Origin: Megaleporinus macrocephalus
Taxonomy: Eukaryota > Chordata > Actinopteri > Characiformes > Anostomidae
NCBI GenBank assembly: GCA_021613375.1
Contig: JAJQXZ010000028.1
Location: 82,001 to 146,000, forward strand
Length of the DNA: 64,000 bases
Reading direction: 5' to 3'
Both the position numbers and the translations under genes were made by a program. Under the pieces are notes generated by a model, which worked only from the letters and a program-made list of their open reading frames with translations, did no database searches and was not told the DNA's origin. Below are positions 49,501 through 52,500 of this stretch, in pieces (within the stretch, counting starts at the first letter, position 1; each line of letters starts with the position of its first letter).

Positions 49501-52500
49501 ACCAAGTCAAGTACATAGCCATGCAGTCTCCATAGACCAGCACTGGCAGTAGAATAGGTCGTACTGTAGAGTTCTGTGACTTTTTAACTGTGGTATTCGT
49601 AGTAGATGCCACCTTTGCTGCTAGTCAGTTTGTGACATTGTGACCTGCTGGATCTGGTCCTCTGTATGTGCTATTATTGGGAAATAGAAGCGTCACTGCC
49701 ACAAAGCGGTAGACCATGCAGACTCACAGAGCAGGGTCATCCGGTGGCCTGTCCTCTGTCAGTCACTCACTGCATGCATTTCCATTGCTGAGCAACCACA
49801 CGCAAGCTAAAGATCACTATGTGCAATACCAAGTGTCTGCTGGAGGGGTATAAACCACCATCACTGGACCCTGGAGTGGTGTGAAATTCCACCGCTGGAC
49901 TCTGGAGTGGTGTAGAGCGCCACCACTGGACTCTGGAGTGGAGTAAACTCCACCACTGGACTCTGGAGTGGTGTAAAACTCCACCACTGGGCTCTGGAGT
50001 GGAGTAAACTCCACCACTGGACTCTGGAGTGGTGTAAAACTCCACCACTGGGCTCTGGAATGGAGTAAACTCCACCACTGGACTCTGGAGTGGTGTAAAA
50101 CTCCACCACTGGGCTGTGGAGTGGTGTAAAACTCCACCACTGGACTCTGGAGTGGAGTAAACTCCACCACTGGACTCTGGAGTGGTGTAAAACTCCACCA
50201 CTGGGCTCTGGAATGGTGTAAAACTCCACCACTGGGCTCTGGAGTTGTGTAAAACTCCACCACTGGGGTCTGGAGTTGTGTAAAACTCCACCACTGGGGT
50301 CTGGAGTGGTGTAAAACTCCACCACTGGGCTCTGGAATGGTGTAAAACTCCACCACTGGGCTCTGGAGTGGTGTAAAACTCCACCACTGGGCTCTGGAGT
50401 GGTGTAAAACTCCACCACTGGACTCTGGAGTGGTGTAAAACTCCACCACTGGGCTCTGGAATGGTGTAAAACTCCACCACTGGGCTCTGGAGTGGTGTAA
50501 AACTCCACCACTGGGCTCTGGAATGGTGTAAAACTCCACCACTGGACTCTGGAGTTGTGTAAAACTCCACCACTGGGGTCTGGAGTTGTGTAAAACTCCA
50601 CCACTGGGCTCTGGAGTTGTGTAAAACTCAACCACTGGGCTCTGGAGTGGTATAAAGCTCCTCCACTGGACTCTGGAGTGGAGTAAACTCCTCCACTGGA
50701 CTCTGGAGTGGTATAAAGCTCCTCCACTGGAATCTAAAGTGGTGTTAAGCTCTGCCACTGGTTTCTGGAGTGGTGTAAAGCTCCAGGCTGGGGGCTGGGG
50801 CTGTCGTTCAGGGTTTGTACTCGTAAGTTCCAGTGAGGGCTGATGATAATGCTACAGCAAACAAATACAGTTTAGAAAGACAATGATATGCCTTTGCAAC
50901 AGTAGCTTGGGGAGGAACTCTTTCCTGTTCCTGTGTCCCTGTCCACAAAGCCAACTCCAGAAAGAGGAACTGCACAGAGCCTTAACCCCACTGACCGCCT
51001 GAATTGTGCCTTTTCATTTGTGCTTTGGAATTAGATGTCCCACAAGTTCATATAGGTGTGATGGTCAAGTGTCCACATACTTTTGTCATCTTATAAAAGC
51101 AGTAAGCTACTCAAAGCTGTGTGTTTATGATGCATAAGGCGCCAAAATCCAACCTGTTCATGTGAGAAGCATCAAAGAAAGTTCCCTCTCAAGTCTGTTC
51201 ATGGTACAGTCTAAACAGGCAGTTCATTTCCTCGTGTGTTCTGAGATCTGCGTCAGATATTTCCCAGTAAAGCCGGCTGATTGCGGTGGCAGGGCCAGAT
51301 ATAGGAAATGTCATCGTTAGTCAGGGTCTTAACTTCCTCATTTCTGTCTTCCTCTTTGATAATAATAACATAATGACTATTATGGCTGTTCAGATAAACG
51401 TGAAGAGATAAAAACAAGCCGAAACTGGATGAAAGATAGTGTAGTCGTTGTTCTGTCCCACTTCTGGCTCGAACCATCTGTCCTGGCTTTGTGGTTTGTG
51501 CTGCTGCTCAACAAGACTGCTGTTTTTTCCTAAGACAGAAGGGCTTGTTTATGTTCGTTCCATTATGCTGTCACTTTCCAATGACAAACATATTTTGTTG
51601 ATTTTCATCTTTCAACAGCTTTCAAACGCAGCCGCAGCTGTTTACACGGTGTGAACGTTTCATGATGAACGAACCAATAGAAATGCTCCAGAATCACTTG
51701 GAAAAAAATCTGGTTCCATTGACTTGCATTGAAAGTAAAGACTGTTTTGGTCCTCTCCTGTAAAGTTGTCACTTTGGAGGTACTTGTTTTTCTTTGGACA
51801 GCGACGATACTGTTTCGAAGGTCAATCTGAACAGCACTGATACTCTCAGTGTCTGGTTTTGCCACCTCACTGTGCCGACTGTCCTCAAAAATCATTGCTG
51901 AGAACATATCGTCACTGTCCAATGAAAAACGAGTATCTCCAAAATTGCAACTTTACAGTAGAGACCAAAAACATACTTTACTTTCAATGTAAATCAATGG
52001 AACCAGAATTTTTTCCATTCTATTTTGGAGCACTTCTATTGGTCCATTCATCATGAAATCTTCACACAATGTAAACAACCATTGGCGTTTTTAAATAATG
52101 TAGAAAACTCAAAATCGACAAAAATGGAGATAATTGTTTTTCACTGGACAGCGAAAATATTCAGACTTCAGTGCTTCAGTATTTTCAGTGCTGTTTTTTT
52201 TTTCATTTTGTTTGCAGTGATTGAATTTTTTCTTTACATAAACTACATTTGTTGTATGAAATATTCAGTTTAAATAACTATAACCTCATTTCAGAATTAA
52301 CTAACGTCATATAGTCATATTTTGTATAATAGTCATAATGTTATGATGTATTGTTACACCATAATATGCTTTTCTGAGCATATAGTGAATATCGTCTGTA
52401 CTTAAAGGAGCAATCTGTAAGATGATAAACCCTTTAATTCAAACTTCAAACACTAGGGGGCAACACATTACCAGACAAATGCACAGTCTTACCTCCTTCC

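Noticed and set aside
49767..50758. Three long - strand frames of 268-313 codons with repeating [14 protein letters not shown] text
   Set aside because: They are three readings of one minisatellite. Coding sequence would favour one frame, and the lengths follow only from the stop-free unit.
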